Of a DNA stretch of 53,984 bases, positions 6,981 to 16,545 are shown piece after piece. The position numbers and the translations under genes were made by a program. The notes beneath the pieces are model-generated. The model ran no database searches. It was not told the DNA's origin and worked only from the letters and a program-made list of their open reading frames with translations. Each line of letters starts with the position of its first letter. The stretch's first letter is position 1. Source of the stretch: Acinetobacter tianfuensis (lineage in GTDB: Bacteria; Pseudomonadota; Gammaproteobacteria; Pseudomonadales; Moraxellaceae); contig NZ_RAXV01000028.1 of the NCBI RefSeq assembly GCF_003611465.1, positions 1 through 53,984 of the forward strand, in the 5' to 3' direction.

Positions 6981-6998
6981 TGTAAGCTATGGCTTACA
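6981..6998 (-). promoter_or_regulatory. GacA-type upstream activating sequence for sRNA D (perfect match)
   Basis: TGTAAG-N6-CTTACA with all 12 specified positions, 44 bp before the -10 box and only 7 bp after the stop codon of the FMN reductase gene. Confidence 0.88.
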
Positions 6999-7005
6999 GC
7001 ATGGT

Positions 7006-7548
7006 TTATGCGCTGACGTATTTCACCAGTTTATCAAAAGCTGCTTTTAGGGCTTTGTTGTCAAATTCATTGCCTTCAAATGTTTCTGCACGGTTGCGGG
7101 AAAAAATATCACGGATTTCCACTACAGCATTGGTGTCAACCAAGCCTAACTGGGTTGCGACTTGACGGATTTGATCGATTGAACGTGAACCGTTGGTCGA
7201 ACCATAACTTACATAGGCAGCCGGTTTTCCAGCCCATTCTTTGCCAATATAGTCGAGCGCATTTTTTAAAGCCGGGCTGTAGCCATGGTTATATTCAGGA
7301 CTGATGAAAATGAAAGCATCGCCTTTGCTGATTTGTGCTGCCCATTCCACTTGTTTGGGCTGATCATAGATACCGGACATAGGTGCGTGAGCGCCTGCAA
7401 AAAAAGGCAGATTCCATTCTTTCAGATCGACTATTTCAAACTGAACTGTGCTGAATTCATAGCTTTTGATTTGAGACTGAATCCATTCTGCAACTTTTAA
7501 TGCAGTGCGGCCTTCACGTACGCTGCCCACAATAATTTGGATATTCAT
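7006..7548 (-). CDS. NAD(P)H-dependent FMN reductase, flavodoxin-like
   Basis: 180 residues of the FMN_red fold, predicted to pass electrons from NAD(P)H to FMN or to quinone-like substrates in the cytosol. The phosphate-binding loop GSVREGR is at residues 8-14, and the family stretch SPEYNHGYSPALKNALDYI at about 104-122. No intrinsic terminator lies between its stop codon and the GacA box of sRNA D, so readthrough into that sRNA is possible. It could supply reduced flavin to monooxygenases such as SsuD, but it is not linked to the ssu operon and resembles the general quinone or chromate reductase group more than SsuE. Confidence 0.8.
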   Translation of the reverse strand: MNIQIIVGSVREGRTALKVAEWIQSQIKSYEFSTVQFEIVDLKEWNLPFFAGAHAPMSGIYDQPKQVEWAAQISKGDAFIFISPEYNHGYSPALKNALDYIGKEWAGKPAAYVSYGSTNGSRSIDQIRQVATQLGLVDTNAVVEIRDIFSRNRAETFEGNEFDNKALKAAFDKLVKYVSA

Positions 7549-7617
7549 AAGCTTCTCGATGATTTTTGAAAATTAAAATAATTTGTAAATTTTGTATGGT
7601 CTTGATCTGTAAATAAT

Positions 7618-7643
7618 AAAAAAGCACCTTCAGGTGCTTTTTT
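7618..7643 (-). terminator. Terminator of the ribF-ileS-lspA-fkpB operon
   Basis: Near-perfect palindrome AAAAAGCACCT-tc-AGGTGCTTTTTT, 10 bp after the fkpB stop codon. It works on the minus strand and could also act on the plus strand. Confidence 0.85.
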
Positions 7644-7653
7644 AGCTGTGGCC

Positions 7654-8136
7654 TTACATGATTTTAATGCCTTGCTGGCCAGCTGGCGTGACTTTGAAGA
7701 TTTCAACTTCAAAAGTAATATTTTTGCCTGCAAGCGGGTGGTTGAAATCCACTTCAGTGATGTCTTCACCGACGGTTTTTACCACGCCATATAAGCTTTG
7801 TTTGGCTTTGTCTTCAAACTCGATCATGTGGCCTTCAATTGGACGCTGTTCAAATTTTACAGTGTCAAACTTCTGTACATTTTCAGGGTTCCAAGGGCCA
7901 AAGGCATCTTCTGGCGGCAAGCTGACAGTACGGCGGTCACCTGCGCGTAAACCGAACAGGGCTTTTTCAAAACCAGGCAGTAAGCTGCCGTCGCCCATAA
8001 CGAGACTGACAGGTTCTGCGCGGCTGCGGGTATTGTCAATTTCTACGCCATTTTCAATCGCAACTGAAAAGTGAAGCTCAACTTTAGAGCCGTCTTCAAT
8101 GCGTGTTTCTTCGTTTGGATGAATAAAATCAGTCAT
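7654..8136 (-). CDS. fkpB: FKBP-type peptidyl-prolyl isomerase (SlpA/FkpB type)
   Basis: 160 residues. A SlyD-like FKBP domain catalyses cis-trans isomerisation at prolines and helps folding in the cytosol. The fold is visible from VELHFSVAIENG through GDGSLLPGFEKALFGLRAGD to the DFNHPLAGK stretch near the C-terminus, which is typical of FkpB/SlyD proteins. The long His/Cys tail of SlyD is missing. The longer frame to 8190 lies inside lspA; the ATG at 8136 overlaps the end of lspA by eight bases, in the order ileS-lspA-fkpB also found in Escherichia coli. Last gene of the operon. Confidence 0.88.
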   Translation of the reverse strand: MTDFIHPNEETRIEDGSKVELHFSVAIENGVEIDNTRSRAEPVSLVMGDGSLLPGFEKALFGLRAGDRRTVSLPPEDAFGPWNPENVQKFDTVKFEQRPIEGHMIEFEDKAKQSLYGVVKTVGEDITEVDFNHPLAGKNITFEVEIFKVTPAGQQGIKIM

Positions 8137-8671
8137 TTTTTTGCGCTTCCGCACGCTGAATACGCTGCTTCTCAAGGAAGAAGGTATCAATCAACAATAA
8201 GATAGTGCCAAGTGTAATGGCGCTGTCTGCAATATTAAATGCAGGAAAGTGGCTGTTGCTGTAGTACACGTGAATAAAATCGACCACATAGCCTAATGCC
8301 ACGCGGTCAATTAAGTTGCCGATTGCACCGCCTAAGATAAGGGCAATTGCCAGCGGCAAAACTTTCACGGTTTTTGGCATACGCATGAGCCAAAATACGA
8401 AAATAACAGACACTAAACCTGCAAGGGAGGTAAAGAAGTAACGCTGCCATCCGCCGGCATCGGACAAGAAACTAAAGGCTGCGCCATAGTTATGCAGTAA
8501 TGTCCAATTTAAAAAGGGCAGTACAGGCACAGGATCTGCATAGTTCAGATGTGTGCTTGCAATCCATTTGGTCCATTGATCCAAAATAATCGCAGCAATG
8601 GATAAACCCACCCACACTAAATTGTGCGGGTAGAATTGAAAGAAGCCCTTTTTATCTTGCGGATTAGGCAT
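8129..8671 (-). CDS. lspA: Lipoprotein signal peptidase (signal peptidase II)
   Basis: 180 residues, four membrane helices. This inner-membrane aspartyl protease removes signal peptides from diacylglyceryl-modified prolipoproteins. Visible family motifs are [15 protein letters not shown], and the two catalytic aspartates in VVDFIHVY and FNIADSAIT. The start overlaps the 3' end of ileS by eight bases and the end overlaps fkpB, so translation is probably coupled. Likely clients in this window are the lipoproteins BamC, SsuA and the 42-residue lipoprotein before phospholipase C. Confidence 0.95.
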   Translation of the reverse strand: MPNPQDKKGFFQFYPHNLVWVGLSIAAIILDQWTKWIASTHLNYADPVPVLPFLNWTLLHNYGAAFSFLSDAGGWQRYFFTSLAGLVSVIFVFWLMRMPKTVKVLPLAIALILGGAIGNLIDRVALGYVVDFIHVYYSNSHFPAFNIADSAITLGTILLLIDTFFLEKQRIQRAEAQKND

Positions 8672-11510
8672 ATTTTCTCTCTTCGCCTTGGCCTGTAGGA
8701 AGGTTGATAATACAACGGCCGCATAAACCTGGATGTGATGAATGTGTATTCACATCTGGCAGTACATGCCAGCAGCGTACACATTTTTCACCGTCTGCGG
8801 CTGAAACGTGCACATTCAAGCCTTCAAGATCAGATGCTTCACCTTGCGCAGCATCGAATTCATTGACAATGACTTGAGATGTAATCAGAACGAAACGAAG
8901 TTCGTCGCTTAGCTTATCAAGCACTGCTTTTAATTCGCTAGATGCCCAAAGTTCAACTTTTGCAGATAAGTTCGAGCCAACGGTTTTTTCTGCACGCGCA
9001 GCTTCAATAAACTTGTTTACTGCAGATTTTACTGAGATAAGCGTTTGCCATTCAGTTTCTGTCAATACGTTTGCTGCAGATGCAGCAGGGATGTCATACC
9101 ATTCAGCCGTAAATACGTATTTCTCAGTTTGACCTGGGATCAGAGGCCAAGCTTCTTGTGCAGTAAAGCTTAAGATTGGCGACATCCAGCGAACAAAAGC
9201 TTGAACCAAATGATACAGCGCAGTCTGTGCAGAACGGCGGGCTTGAGAGTCTGCTTTCGTTGTGTACTGGCGGTCTTTGATGATGTCTAAGTAGAAACCG
9301 CCCAAGTCGTTGATACAGAAGTTGGTTAAAGCATTGGTTACGATATGGAAGTTCATATCTTCGTATGCTTGCTGAATGGTTTTTTGAACTTCGTTTGCGC
9401 GCTGTAAGATGTATTGATCCAATGCGATCAAGTCATCTGCTGCTAAGCAATCTGTCGATGGCTCGAAACCATTGAGATTTGCTAATAAGAAACGCAGTGT
9501 GTTACGGATACGGCGGTAGCCGTCAGACGCGCGGCTAAAGATTTCTTTACCAGCGGTCATTTCATAGCGGTAATCCGCAGATGCGATCCAGAAGCGTAAA
9601 CCGTCTGCACCCATATCTTTAATGATGTCTTGCGGCGTGATGATGTTGCCTAAAGACTTCGACATCTTACGGCCTTTCTCGTCGACCACGAAGCCGTGTG
9701 TGAGCAAGCCTTTGTATGGCGCACGTTCATTGATCGCAATAGAAGTTAAAAGCGAAGACTGGAACCAGCCGCGGTGCTGGTCTGAACCTTCAAGGTACAA
9801 ATCAGCAGGATCAGTCAATTCTTCACGTTCACGAAGTACTGCATAATGCGTTGTACCTGAGTCGAACCATACGTCTAGCGTGTCACGGATTGCATTGTAC
9901 TGTTCAGCGTCATCACCAATGAAGTCTTTGGCTTCACGGTTGAACCATGCATCAATACCTTCTTGTTCAATCAGTTTCGCAACGTCTTCGATCAACTCAG
10001 GTGTACGCGGGTGCAATTCATTGGTGTCTTTATGAACGAAGAATGGAATTGGCACGCCCCACGTCCGTTGACGTGAGATACACCAATCAGGACGGCCTTC
10101 GATCATCGCTTGAATACGGTTTTTACCCCAATCCGGTACAAAGCTGATGTCATTTTCAATGGCGTTTAATGCATTTTGACGTAAGCCTTGCGCATCCATG
10201 CTGATGAACCATTGCGGTGTCGCACGGAAAATGATTGGTGTTTTGTGGCGCCAGCAATGCGGGTAGCTATGCTTAATCACGACATGCGCCCAAAGCTTGG
10301 TTGCTTCAGTCAATGCTGCAATAATTTTGGGGTTGGCTTTATAAATGTGCTCGCCCGGGAAAATAGGTGAAGTTGGCAAATACACACCATTGCCGCCAAC
10401 TGGGTTTTCAACTTTCAAGTTGTACTGTAAGCCGACTTTATAGTCGTCCACACCATGGCCCGGTGCGGTATGTACAGCGCCTGTACCGCTGCCGTCTGTG
10501 ACGTGCTCACCCAAGATCACTGGCACTTGACGCTCAGCAATTAAAGGATGCTGCAGAACAAGATTTTCAAGTTTTGCACCTGTAAATTCAGCAAGGACTT
10601 CAAATGCAGTGAAGCCATAACGCGTCGTTGCAGACTCAACCAATGATTTTGCAAGGATGAAGTTTTGCGCCGCTTTGTCTTCGCCTGTTGCTTTAACCAA
10701 TTGATATTCTAGGTCTGTATGCAGTGCCACAGCTTGGTTGGCAGGCATGGTCCAAGGTGTTGTTGTCCAAATCACGATGTCTGTACGATCCGCGATTTGT
10801 ACACCTAAACGTGCCGATAAATCTGCTAAATCAACAACAGTGAAACCGACGTCAATTGCGTCAGATTTTTTATCTTCGTATTCAACTTCAGCTTCAGCCA
10901 ATGATGAACCGCAGTCTAAACACCAGTTTACAGGCTTAAGACCCGGCTCGATGTGACCTGCTTTAGCAATTGCGCCAACTGAACGGACGATATCTGCTTC
11001 TTGCTTGAAGTTCATTGTTAGGTAAGGATTGTCCCAATCACCGAACACGCCCATGCGCACGAAGTCTTTCTTTTGCAGTTCAACTTGTGTGTATGCATAT
11101 TCACGGCATGCTTTACGGAAAGTAGGGGCATCAACTTTAACGCCAACTTTACCGACTTTTTCTTCAACTTTAAGTTCGATTGGCAGACCGTGACAGTCCC
11201 AGCCTGGTACGTATGGCGCATCAAAGCCATCCATGACACGGCTTTTGATAATAATATCTTTTAAAACTTTGTTGACCGCATGACCCAAATGGATTTGACC
11301 GTTTGCGTATGGAGGGCCGTCATGAAGCACATATTTTTTCTTGCCAATACGCGACTCACGAATCTGCTGATAAATGTTGTCGGCATACCACTCTTCTAAC
11401 CATTTCGCTTCACGTACTGCTAAGTTTGCTTTCATTGCAAAGTCAGTACCTGGGAGGTTTAGCGTGGCTTTGTAGTCCACTGCATTTTCAGGAGTTTGCT
11501 TATCGCTCAT
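8664..11510 (-). CDS. ileS: Isoleucyl-tRNA synthetase
   Basis: 948 residues from the ATG at 11510; a seven-residue-longer frame is less likely because the MSDKQTPE start fits the family better. Class I synthetase charging tRNA-Ile, with an editing domain that removes valine. The HIGH-type motif (HLGH in [12 protein letters not shown]) lies near residue 70, KMSKS in [10 protein letters not shown] in the second half. The C-terminal zinc finger shows four cysteines (CVRCW and CGRC). It lies between ribF and lspA in a conserved operon. Confidence 0.97.
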   Translation of the reverse strand: MSDKQTPENAVDYKATLNLPGTDFAMKANLAVREAKWLEEWYADNIYQQIRESRIGKKKYVLHDGPPYANGQIHLGHAVNKVLKDIIIKSRVMDGFDAPYVPGWDCHGLPIELKVEEKVGKVGVKVDAPTFRKACREYAYTQVELQKKDFVRMGVFGDWDNPYLTMNFKQEADIVRSVGAIAKAGHIEPGLKPVNWCLDCGSSLAEAEVEYEDKKSDAIDVGFTVVDLADLSARLGVQIADRTDIVIWTTTPWTMPANQAVALHTDLEYQLVKATGEDKAAQNFILAKSLVESATTRYGFTAFEVLAEFTGAKLENLVLQHPLIAERQVPVILGEHVTDGSGTGAVHTAPGHGVDDYKVGLQYNLKVENPVGGNGVYLPTSPIFPGEHIYKANPKIIAALTEATKLWAHVVIKHSYPHCWRHKTPIIFRATPQWFISMDAQGLRQNALNAIENDISFVPDWGKNRIQAMIEGRPDWCISRQRTWGVPIPFFVHKDTNELHPRTPELIEDVAKLIEQEGIDAWFNREAKDFIGDDAEQYNAIRDTLDVWFDSGTTHYAVLREREELTDPADLYLEGSDQHRGWFQSSLLTSIAINERAPYKGLLTHGFVVDEKGRKMSKSLGNIITPQDIIKDMGADGLRFWIASADYRYEMTAGKEIFSRASDGYRRIRNTLRFLLANLNGFEPSTDCLAADDLIALDQYILQRANEVQKTIQQAYEDMNFHIVTNALTNFCINDLGGFYLDIIKDRQYTTKADSQARRSAQTALYHLVQAFVRWMSPILSFTAQEAWPLIPGQTEKYVFTAEWYDIPAASAANVLTETEWQTLISVKSAVNKFIEAARAEKTVGSNLSAKVELWASSELKAVLDKLSDELRFVLITSQVIVNEFDAAQGEASDLEGLNVHVSAADGEKCVRCWHVLPDVNTHSSHPGLCGRCIINLPTGQGEERKYA

Positions 11511-11570
11511 GCAAGTTGTCATCCAATTCAATCCGTCTGAGACGGACGCGTTTTACAATAAAAAATAGGG

Positions 11571-12575
11571 TTAATTAAACGGAAATGCTGGGGTATTTTG
11601 CCGAAACTCAAGAAGTTTTTCGACATCATCATCAATTCCCGCTTTTAAGGCTTCAAGCGACGGATAGTCCTTTTCACCATGTAAATAGTTGAGGAACGTC
11701 ACCCGCATTAACAGGCCATACAGATTAGCAGAAACATTGGGAAAATGTACTTCTAAACGCCATTCTGGATGCACATGCTTAATCGCAGGGCGGGTGCCGA
11801 CATGACCTGCGCCGAATAGGGCAGTCGGGTCATAGCCGTCAACACCAAGATAAGCAGGGTTGTCCTGCTGTACTTTGGCTTTTAAAGATGCTGTTTCACA
11901 TATCACTTCCACGCCATAAATGCCATTCAGGCAGGGTTTATGGCGGTTTAAGCGCACATTAATGGTTGGGAAATCAATCGTGCGGCCAATTTGATCGCCA
12001 TATTGCACACGTCCAGTAATGCTGTACGGACGGCCCAATAATTTCGCTGCATGGGCTAAATCGCCTGCCTGCAGCGTTTGCCGTACTAAGGTTGAACTGA
12101 CACGTTCACCATCGACCTCAATATTTTGTAAATCAGTTACATGAAAGCCGTGCTGGCGTAGAAATTCGCTGTTGCCTTGACGGTTTTTACCAAAGTGATG
12201 GTCTTCGCCCAAAACTAAACTTTGCGTATTGAGTTTGTATTTTAAGATGTTGCAAAAGGCTTCAGCGCTAAGGTTGCGGAATTCATTATCAAACTTCGCG
12301 ACAACAATATAATCCACGCCAAGCTGCGTTAAATATTCAACCTTTTCACGCAATGATGAAATACGCGGCGGCGCATCATACGCTTTAAAAAATTCCAGCG
12401 GCTGCGGCTCAAAAATCATTACTGCCGTTTTTAAGTTTTGCTGCTGGGCAATATCTTTGAGCTGGCTGACCATTGCTTGATGACCCACATGCACCCCATC
12501 AAAATTGCCAATAGTTAGGGCCGTTTTGGGGAATTCTAAGTTGGGCGCTAAAGCATTCAGACGGAGCAGCTTCAT
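11571..12575 (-). CDS. ribF: Bifunctional riboflavin kinase / FAD synthetase
   Basis: 334 residues. The N-terminal nucleotidyltransferase half makes FAD (TIGNFDGVHVGHQ at about residues 21-33). The C-terminal half phosphorylates riboflavin to FMN (GRTIDFPTINV at about 205-215). First gene of the operon with ileS, lspA and fkpB; 60 bp separate it from the ileS start. It supplies the flavin cofactors used by SsuD and the FMN reductase of this window. Confidence 0.95.
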   Translation of the reverse strand: MKLLRLNALAPNLEFPKTALTIGNFDGVHVGHQAMVSQLKDIAQQQNLKTAVMIFEPQPLEFFKAYDAPPRISSLREKVEYLTQLGVDYIVVAKFDNEFRNLSAEAFCNILKYKLNTQSLVLGEDHHFGKNRQGNSEFLRQHGFHVTDLQNIEVDGERVSSTLVRQTLQAGDLAHAAKLLGRPYSITGRVQYGDQIGRTIDFPTINVRLNRHKPCLNGIYGVEVICETASLKAKVQQDNPAYLGVDGYDPTALFGAGHVGTRPAIKHVHPEWRLEVHFPNVSANLYGLLMRVTFLNYLHGEKDYPSLEALKAGIDDDVEKLLEFRQNTPAFPFN

Positions 12576-12782
12576 GGGCGAATTAAATCGTTGAAAATGT
12601 TTGAGGGCTATATATTGCCATATTCTTGAGCATTCGTCTTGTTGTTGTGTTTTTAGTCAAAAAAAATCTGAAGTTTAGTTTTAAATATAAGTAAAACTGA
12701 TTCTAAAAATAAATATTAATCAATTTTTCTTATTTATGGGTTTGGCTATGATAAGCACAGCTTCTTTAAAGAGAATAAAGAC

Positions 12783-13899
12783 ATGCAAAAAGTCTGCATT
12801 TCACAGACCCCAATTCATACGATGATCCGTCAGTTTACGCCGAATTGGTTTACGGTCTGCATGGGTACTGGCGCGGCTGCGCTGATTATATCAGAATTTC
12901 CTGTATTGCTGGGGTTCACATGGTCAGCTGGCGCGGCGCTTTGGCATTTCAATATCCTGCTATTTATCTTATTCAGCGTGTTATATGCGCTGCGCTGGAT
13001 CTATTATCCTGCGGAAGCGAAACAAATTTTTAAGCACCCGATGATGTGCTTGTTTCTTGGCGCTATTCCAATGGCGCTGGCGACCATTATCAATGGCTTT
13101 TTTAAATATGGTCAGTTCATTTACGGCAGCGGTGTGATGGTTTGGGCTGAGATGCTTTGGTATGCCGATGTCATTTTGGCTATTGCGACGGCATGGCTGG
13201 TACCCTTTATGATGTTTCAGCGTCAAGAACACCAATTGCAAAACATGACGGCAGTCTGGCTGCTGCCGATTGTCGCATGTGAAGTTGCTGCCAGCAGCGG
13301 AGGGATGTTGGTTGCGCATTTGCCTGCCAATGCGCATGCAGCCGGTATTTTACTGGGCAGTTATGTGCTGTGGGGTATTTCTGTTTTACCTGCTTTTGCC
13401 ATATTGAGCATTTTGATGCTGCGTTTAGCGCTGCATAAGCTGCCTGCCAAAGAGCTGGCTGGCAATTGGCCCTATAGGCACAGGCGCTTTGGCATTATTG
13501 CTGCTGGGCGCTCAAGCGCCTGCAGTGCTGGCAAGTATTGGCTATGCGGAAATGGGCCATCTATTTCACTATGCAGGCATTTTCGGCAGTCTGATTTTGC
13601 TGGGTTTCGGCCTTTGGTGGTTAGGTATTGCAGTCATGACCACGCTGCATCATGCCAGAAAAGATTTGCCGTTTAATCTTGGCTGGTGGGGGCTGACATT
13701 TCCTCTTGGGGTGTTCACGCTCGCGGTTTTGAACTTGGCGCAGCAGCTGCATTTTGATTTTATCTATATGGCTGCTTATGTGCTTGCTGCGGTTTTAATG
13801 CTGCTTTGGACACTGGTGGCTGCCAAAACTGCTCAGGGGTTTTATCAGGGGCATTTATTCTTTTCACCCTGTCTTAAAAGCTATTTAGAGCAGCATTGA
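12783..13899 (+). pseudogene. TDT/TehA-family (SLAC1-like) membrane transporter, frameshifted
   Basis: Two overlapping frames together encode about 371 residues of one TDT-family carrier (tellurite-resistance/dicarboxylate or sulfite/anion export group), with about ten membrane helices. The first part runs in frame from the ATG at 12783. After about residue 226 it becomes charged nonsense, while the helical sequence resumes in the +1 frame and runs to 13899. The break coincides with a tandem 4-bp repeat, TGGC-TGGC, at 13456-13463. Removing one unit gives the continuous reading KELAIGPIGTGALALLLLG, typical of the family. So a 4-bp duplication, or a sequencing error, disrupts the gene. Confidence 0.8.
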
Positions 13900-13969
13900 G
13901 ATAAGGCCCTGTGCATTTGATGGTTTAACGCATGGGGCTGTTTATATATTGAACATGATGGAGCTGTGC

Positions 13970-14008
13970 GATTCAGCACGGCCTAAGGGCCGCGCCTTAT
14001 GTTGAATC
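13970..14008. repeat. Two-layer inverted repeat downstream of the TDT gene
   Basis: An outer pair GATTCA / TGAATC encloses an inner CGGCC / GGCCG hairpin. It could form a stable RNA stem at the 3' end of the broken transporter gene, but no T-run follows, so it is not a standard terminator. Confidence 0.5.
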
Positions 14009-14154
14009 ACCGGCATCAGCTTTGCTGTAAACTCTATTATGTCTGTTCAGATGAAGCGCAGCTTGCGTTTAACGGCGGAATTCACAAAGCAAATGCCGGA
14101 TAATTATGGTATATGAGTGCAGGTTTGATCTGCAACATCTGTCAGGAGGGGCGA

Positions 14155-14721
14155 ATGAGCCAGAAAATTGCATTAATTATGGCGCTGCCGAGTGAATCTA
14201 AGGGTTTATTTGAACAAGCGGGCATTGATGTGCATTACAGCGGTATTGGCAAAGTTAATGCTGCTTTTAAAGCCATTGAAGTTATTCAGAAAACTGGCTG
14301 CAGCGTATTGCTGAATTTAGGAACCGCAGGCAGTTCGCATTTTGACGCACATGCTTTGGTTGAAGTGATGCAGTTTGTGCAGCGGGATATGGATGTATCG
14401 CCGCTGGGCTTTGCTGTAGGTGTGACCCCTATGGACCATGACTATCCTGCTGAAATTGTATTAGAGTCCTATTTTCCGCATTTGCCGCAAGGGGTTTGCG
14501 GGACAGGAGACAGCTTTGAAACCGGCATGCCGAAAGTGCCATGCAATTTAGTTGATATGGAGGGCTACGCGCTGGCAAAAGTGTGCAAGAAGCTGGGAGT
14601 GCGTTTGGTGTCGGTTAAATATATTACGGATGGCGCGAACGATACGGCGCATTTGGACTGGGAAGAAAATTTACTGCTGGGTGCAAAAAAATTATTATCG
14701 TTATATCAGACAGTGGAATAA
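14155..14721 (+). CDS. Nucleoside phosphorylase / MTAN-fold protein
   Basis: 188 residues from the ATG at 14155, which has a strong AGGAGG nine bases upstream; the longer frame to 14113 lacks one. Fold of the purine nucleoside phosphorylase/MTA-SAH nucleosidase superfamily: SGIGKVNAA near residue 30, a LNLGTAGS strand, and the substrate-binding DMEGYA near 138. The ITDGAND sequence carries the usual catalytic Asp. Likely splits a nucleoside or adenosylhomocysteine-type compound in the cytosol; it is shorter than typical MTAN (about 230), so the exact substrate is uncertain. Confidence 0.8.
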   Translation: MSQKIALIMALPSESKGLFEQAGIDVHYSGIGKVNAAFKAIEVIQKTGCSVLLNLGTAGSSHFDAHALVEVMQFVQRDMDVSPLGFAVGVTPMDHDYPAEIVLESYFPHLPQGVCGTGDSFETGMPKVPCNLVDMEGYALAKVCKKLGVRLVSVKYITDGANDTAHLDWEENLLLGAKKLLSLYQTVE

Positions 14722-14794
14722 ATACTATAAAAAAGGTCGGCGGCCATATGTGACTATGGCCGAATGCCAATCATTATCTACCTTTAGGCAAACC

Positions 14795-15412
14795 TTATGG
14801 ATTGCGGGGGATTACGCCGTAAAGCATCATGTGTACAGTGTGCTGAATCACACGCTGGTGCATGCTGCGGTTGCGCAGGGTTTTACCCGTCACCATTTCT
14901 ATTTGCGTTGAAAAGTCCGCATAGTTTTGCGTCACTGCCCAAATATTAAAAATCAGGATTTCAGGATCAATATCCTTTGAAATTTTACCCTGTTCTTGCC
15001 AGTTGCTGATGACCTTAGCCTTGCGTTTTACCAACTTTTTCAATGGGCCTTTTAAAATCTCAAGAATATGCGGCGCGCCTTGAATCACTTCTAATGCGAA
15101 TAAGCGGGAAGCTTTAGGCTGAGTGCGAGAGACTTCAATTTTTTGAATCAAATAATTGGTAATTGCTTCTTCAGGTTCTAAATCAGCTTCAAGGGTTTGC
15201 AGCGGCGCGAGCCATTTTTGCAAAACAGTGGTTAAAACTTCGACATAAAGCGCCTCTTTATTTTCATAATAATAGAAAATATTCGATTTATGCATTTCTG
15301 CAATTTGCGCGATTTCATCCAGACTTGCACCGCTAAATCCATAGACGGAAAAAACATCTAGAGCAGCACTTAAGAGCTGGTTGCGTTTTTGGGTACTCTT
15401 TTTTTGTTCCAT
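14795..15412 (-). CDS. TetR-family regulator, RutR/YcdC-like
   Basis: 205 residues from the ATG at 15412. The N-terminal helix-turn-helix spans about residues 10-55 (LLSAALDVFSVYGFSGASLDEIAQIAEMHKSNIFYYYENKEALY). The C-terminal part resembles the YcdC/RutR ligand domain. Frames further upstream reach 15478 but start in a stretch unlike the family. Convergent with the nucleoside phosphorylase-like gene. The pyrimidine-degradation genes usually controlled by RutR are not in this window, so the target is unknown. Confidence 0.82.
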   Translation of the reverse strand: MEQKKSTQKRNQLLSAALDVFSVYGFSGASLDEIAQIAEMHKSNIFYYYENKEALYVEVLTTVLQKWLAPLQTLEADLEPEEAITNYLIQKIEVSRTQPKASRLFALEVIQGAPHILEILKGPLKKLVKRKAKVISNWQEQGKISKDIDPEILIFNIWAVTQNYADFSTQIEMVTGKTLRNRSMHQRVIQHTVHMMLYGVIPRNP

Positions 15413-15677
15413 TAGCACTTTAAAACAATCAAAAGGGGGATCGGGAATTGTACGGCAAATCATCAGACTTGTGCACAATCAAACTTTGTAATTTTATGAA
15501 TATTGACAATTTATTTTTTAGATAAGCTTGTAAATTACCTTGCATGGCTAGGAAAATGCAAATAAAAAAATTATTTATAATTTAAAGAATGATAGTTTTT
15601 ATTCATAAGACTGTATAGATGCTGCAGACATAGAAGATAAGCCTGACATTTTTTGAGAATAAGTTTTAGGCTTTGCC

Positions 15678-15709
15678 GCGCCCATAATTGGGTGGTTCAT
15701 TATGGGCGC
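15678..15709. repeat. Perfect 11-bp inverted repeat after ssuB
   Basis: GCGCCCATAAT and its exact complement, separated by ten bases, 19 bp after the ssuB stop codon. Likely an RNA hairpin stabilising or ending the ssu mRNA, though no clear T-run follows. Confidence 0.6.
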
Positions 15710-15727
15710 TGACGGTTAAATCATGAC

Positions 15728-16531
15728 TCAGGTTGCAAGCACCGCATTTAAAACTTGCTGCTCCAGCTGGCTGAACGCAATGCTTTTTTGACGCGGACGC
15801 GGTAAATCTGCAATGAATTGAGAGGTAATGCGGCCTTTGTCTAGCAGAATAATGCGGTCTGCTAGCGTTACAGCTTCACTGACATCATGTGTCACCAAAA
15901 TGGCTGTAAAGCCCTGTTCGGTCCAAAGTTTTTCAATCAGGTTCTGCATGTCCAGACGAGTCAATGCATCTAAAGCGCCGAGCGGTTCGTCCAAGAGTAA
16001 AATACGCGGCTGATGTGAAAGGGCGCGGGCCAAGGCTGTACGCTGACGCTGGCCGCCAGAAAGCTGTGAAGGCCAAAGCGCTGCTTTTTCTTTTAAGCCG
16101 ACTTTCTCCAGCATGCTGGAGGCATTGGCATGCTGTTCTTTAGCTAGGCCCAGCTGCACATTTTGTTCAATACTGCGCCATGGCAGCAGGCGCGGATCTT
16201 GGAACATGACAAGGATGTCGTCTGAAGTAATGCCTTCACGTAAATGGCGTGCAGATTTAAATTTGATTTCGCCGTAACTGGGCTGCTCCAAGTCTGCTAT
16301 CAGGCGAAGCAGGGTGCTTTTACCGCAGCCGCTGCGTCCAACGATGGCAATAAATTCACCCTGCTGGATATGCAAGTCCAAATCTTCCAGCACTTTGACG
16401 CTGCCATAAAATTTGTGCAGCTGTTCGATATGAATCTCCGCCCCTATGACCGCATTGGGGTTAATGTCAGAGGAGGGGCTGCTTTGTGCAGGCGTTTCAT
16501 CGGCATGACGGCCTATGCTTAAATCAGTCAT
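15728..16531 (-). CDS. ssuB: Sulfonate ABC transporter, ATP-binding protein
   Basis: About 267 residues. ATPase that powers sulfonate import. Walker A is [11 protein letters not shown], the signature [15 protein letters not shown], Walker [13 protein letters not shown], and the switch histidine is in VTHD. The N-terminus has an extra 40-residue polar stretch before the ABC domain. Starts at 16546, 16534 and 16531 are all in frame. The last has GAAGGA at the best spacing, while 16546 overlaps the ssuC stop codon as TAATG, so the true start is open. Last gene of ssuA-ssuD-ssuC-ssuB. Confidence 0.88.
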   Translation of the reverse strand: MTDLSIGRHADETPAQSSPSSDINPNAVIGAEIHIEQLHKFYGSVKVLEDLDLHIQQGEFIAIVGRSGCGKSTLLRLIADLEQPSYGEIKFKSARHLREGITSDDILVMFQDPRLLPWRSIEQNVQLGLAKEQHANASSMLEKVGLKEKAALWPSQLSGGQRQRTALARALSHQPRILLLDEPLGALDALTRLDMQNLIEKLWTEQGFTAILVTHDVSEAVTLADRIILLDKGRITSQFIADLPRPRQKSIAFSQLEQQVLNAVLAT

Positions 16532-16545
16532 CATTTGTTCCTTCA

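Noticed and set aside
4599..6998. Reading the hairpin array on the plus strand, where loops show TCCTG (anti-Shine-Dalgarno type)
   Set aside because: The -10 boxes, the GacA boxes with fixed spacing and, for copy A, the only T-run are placed for minus-strand transcription. The plus-strand reading has no promoters at matching positions.
4571..7005. CRISPR array or tandem mobile repeats
   Set aside because: The units share short motifs and architecture but not long identical repeats, and the spacing is irregular with a gene in between.
13489..13899. A separate small membrane protein gene
   Set aside because: It starts at an internal TTG and is the continuation of the TDT transporter in the shifted frame; the 4-bp duplication explains the split.
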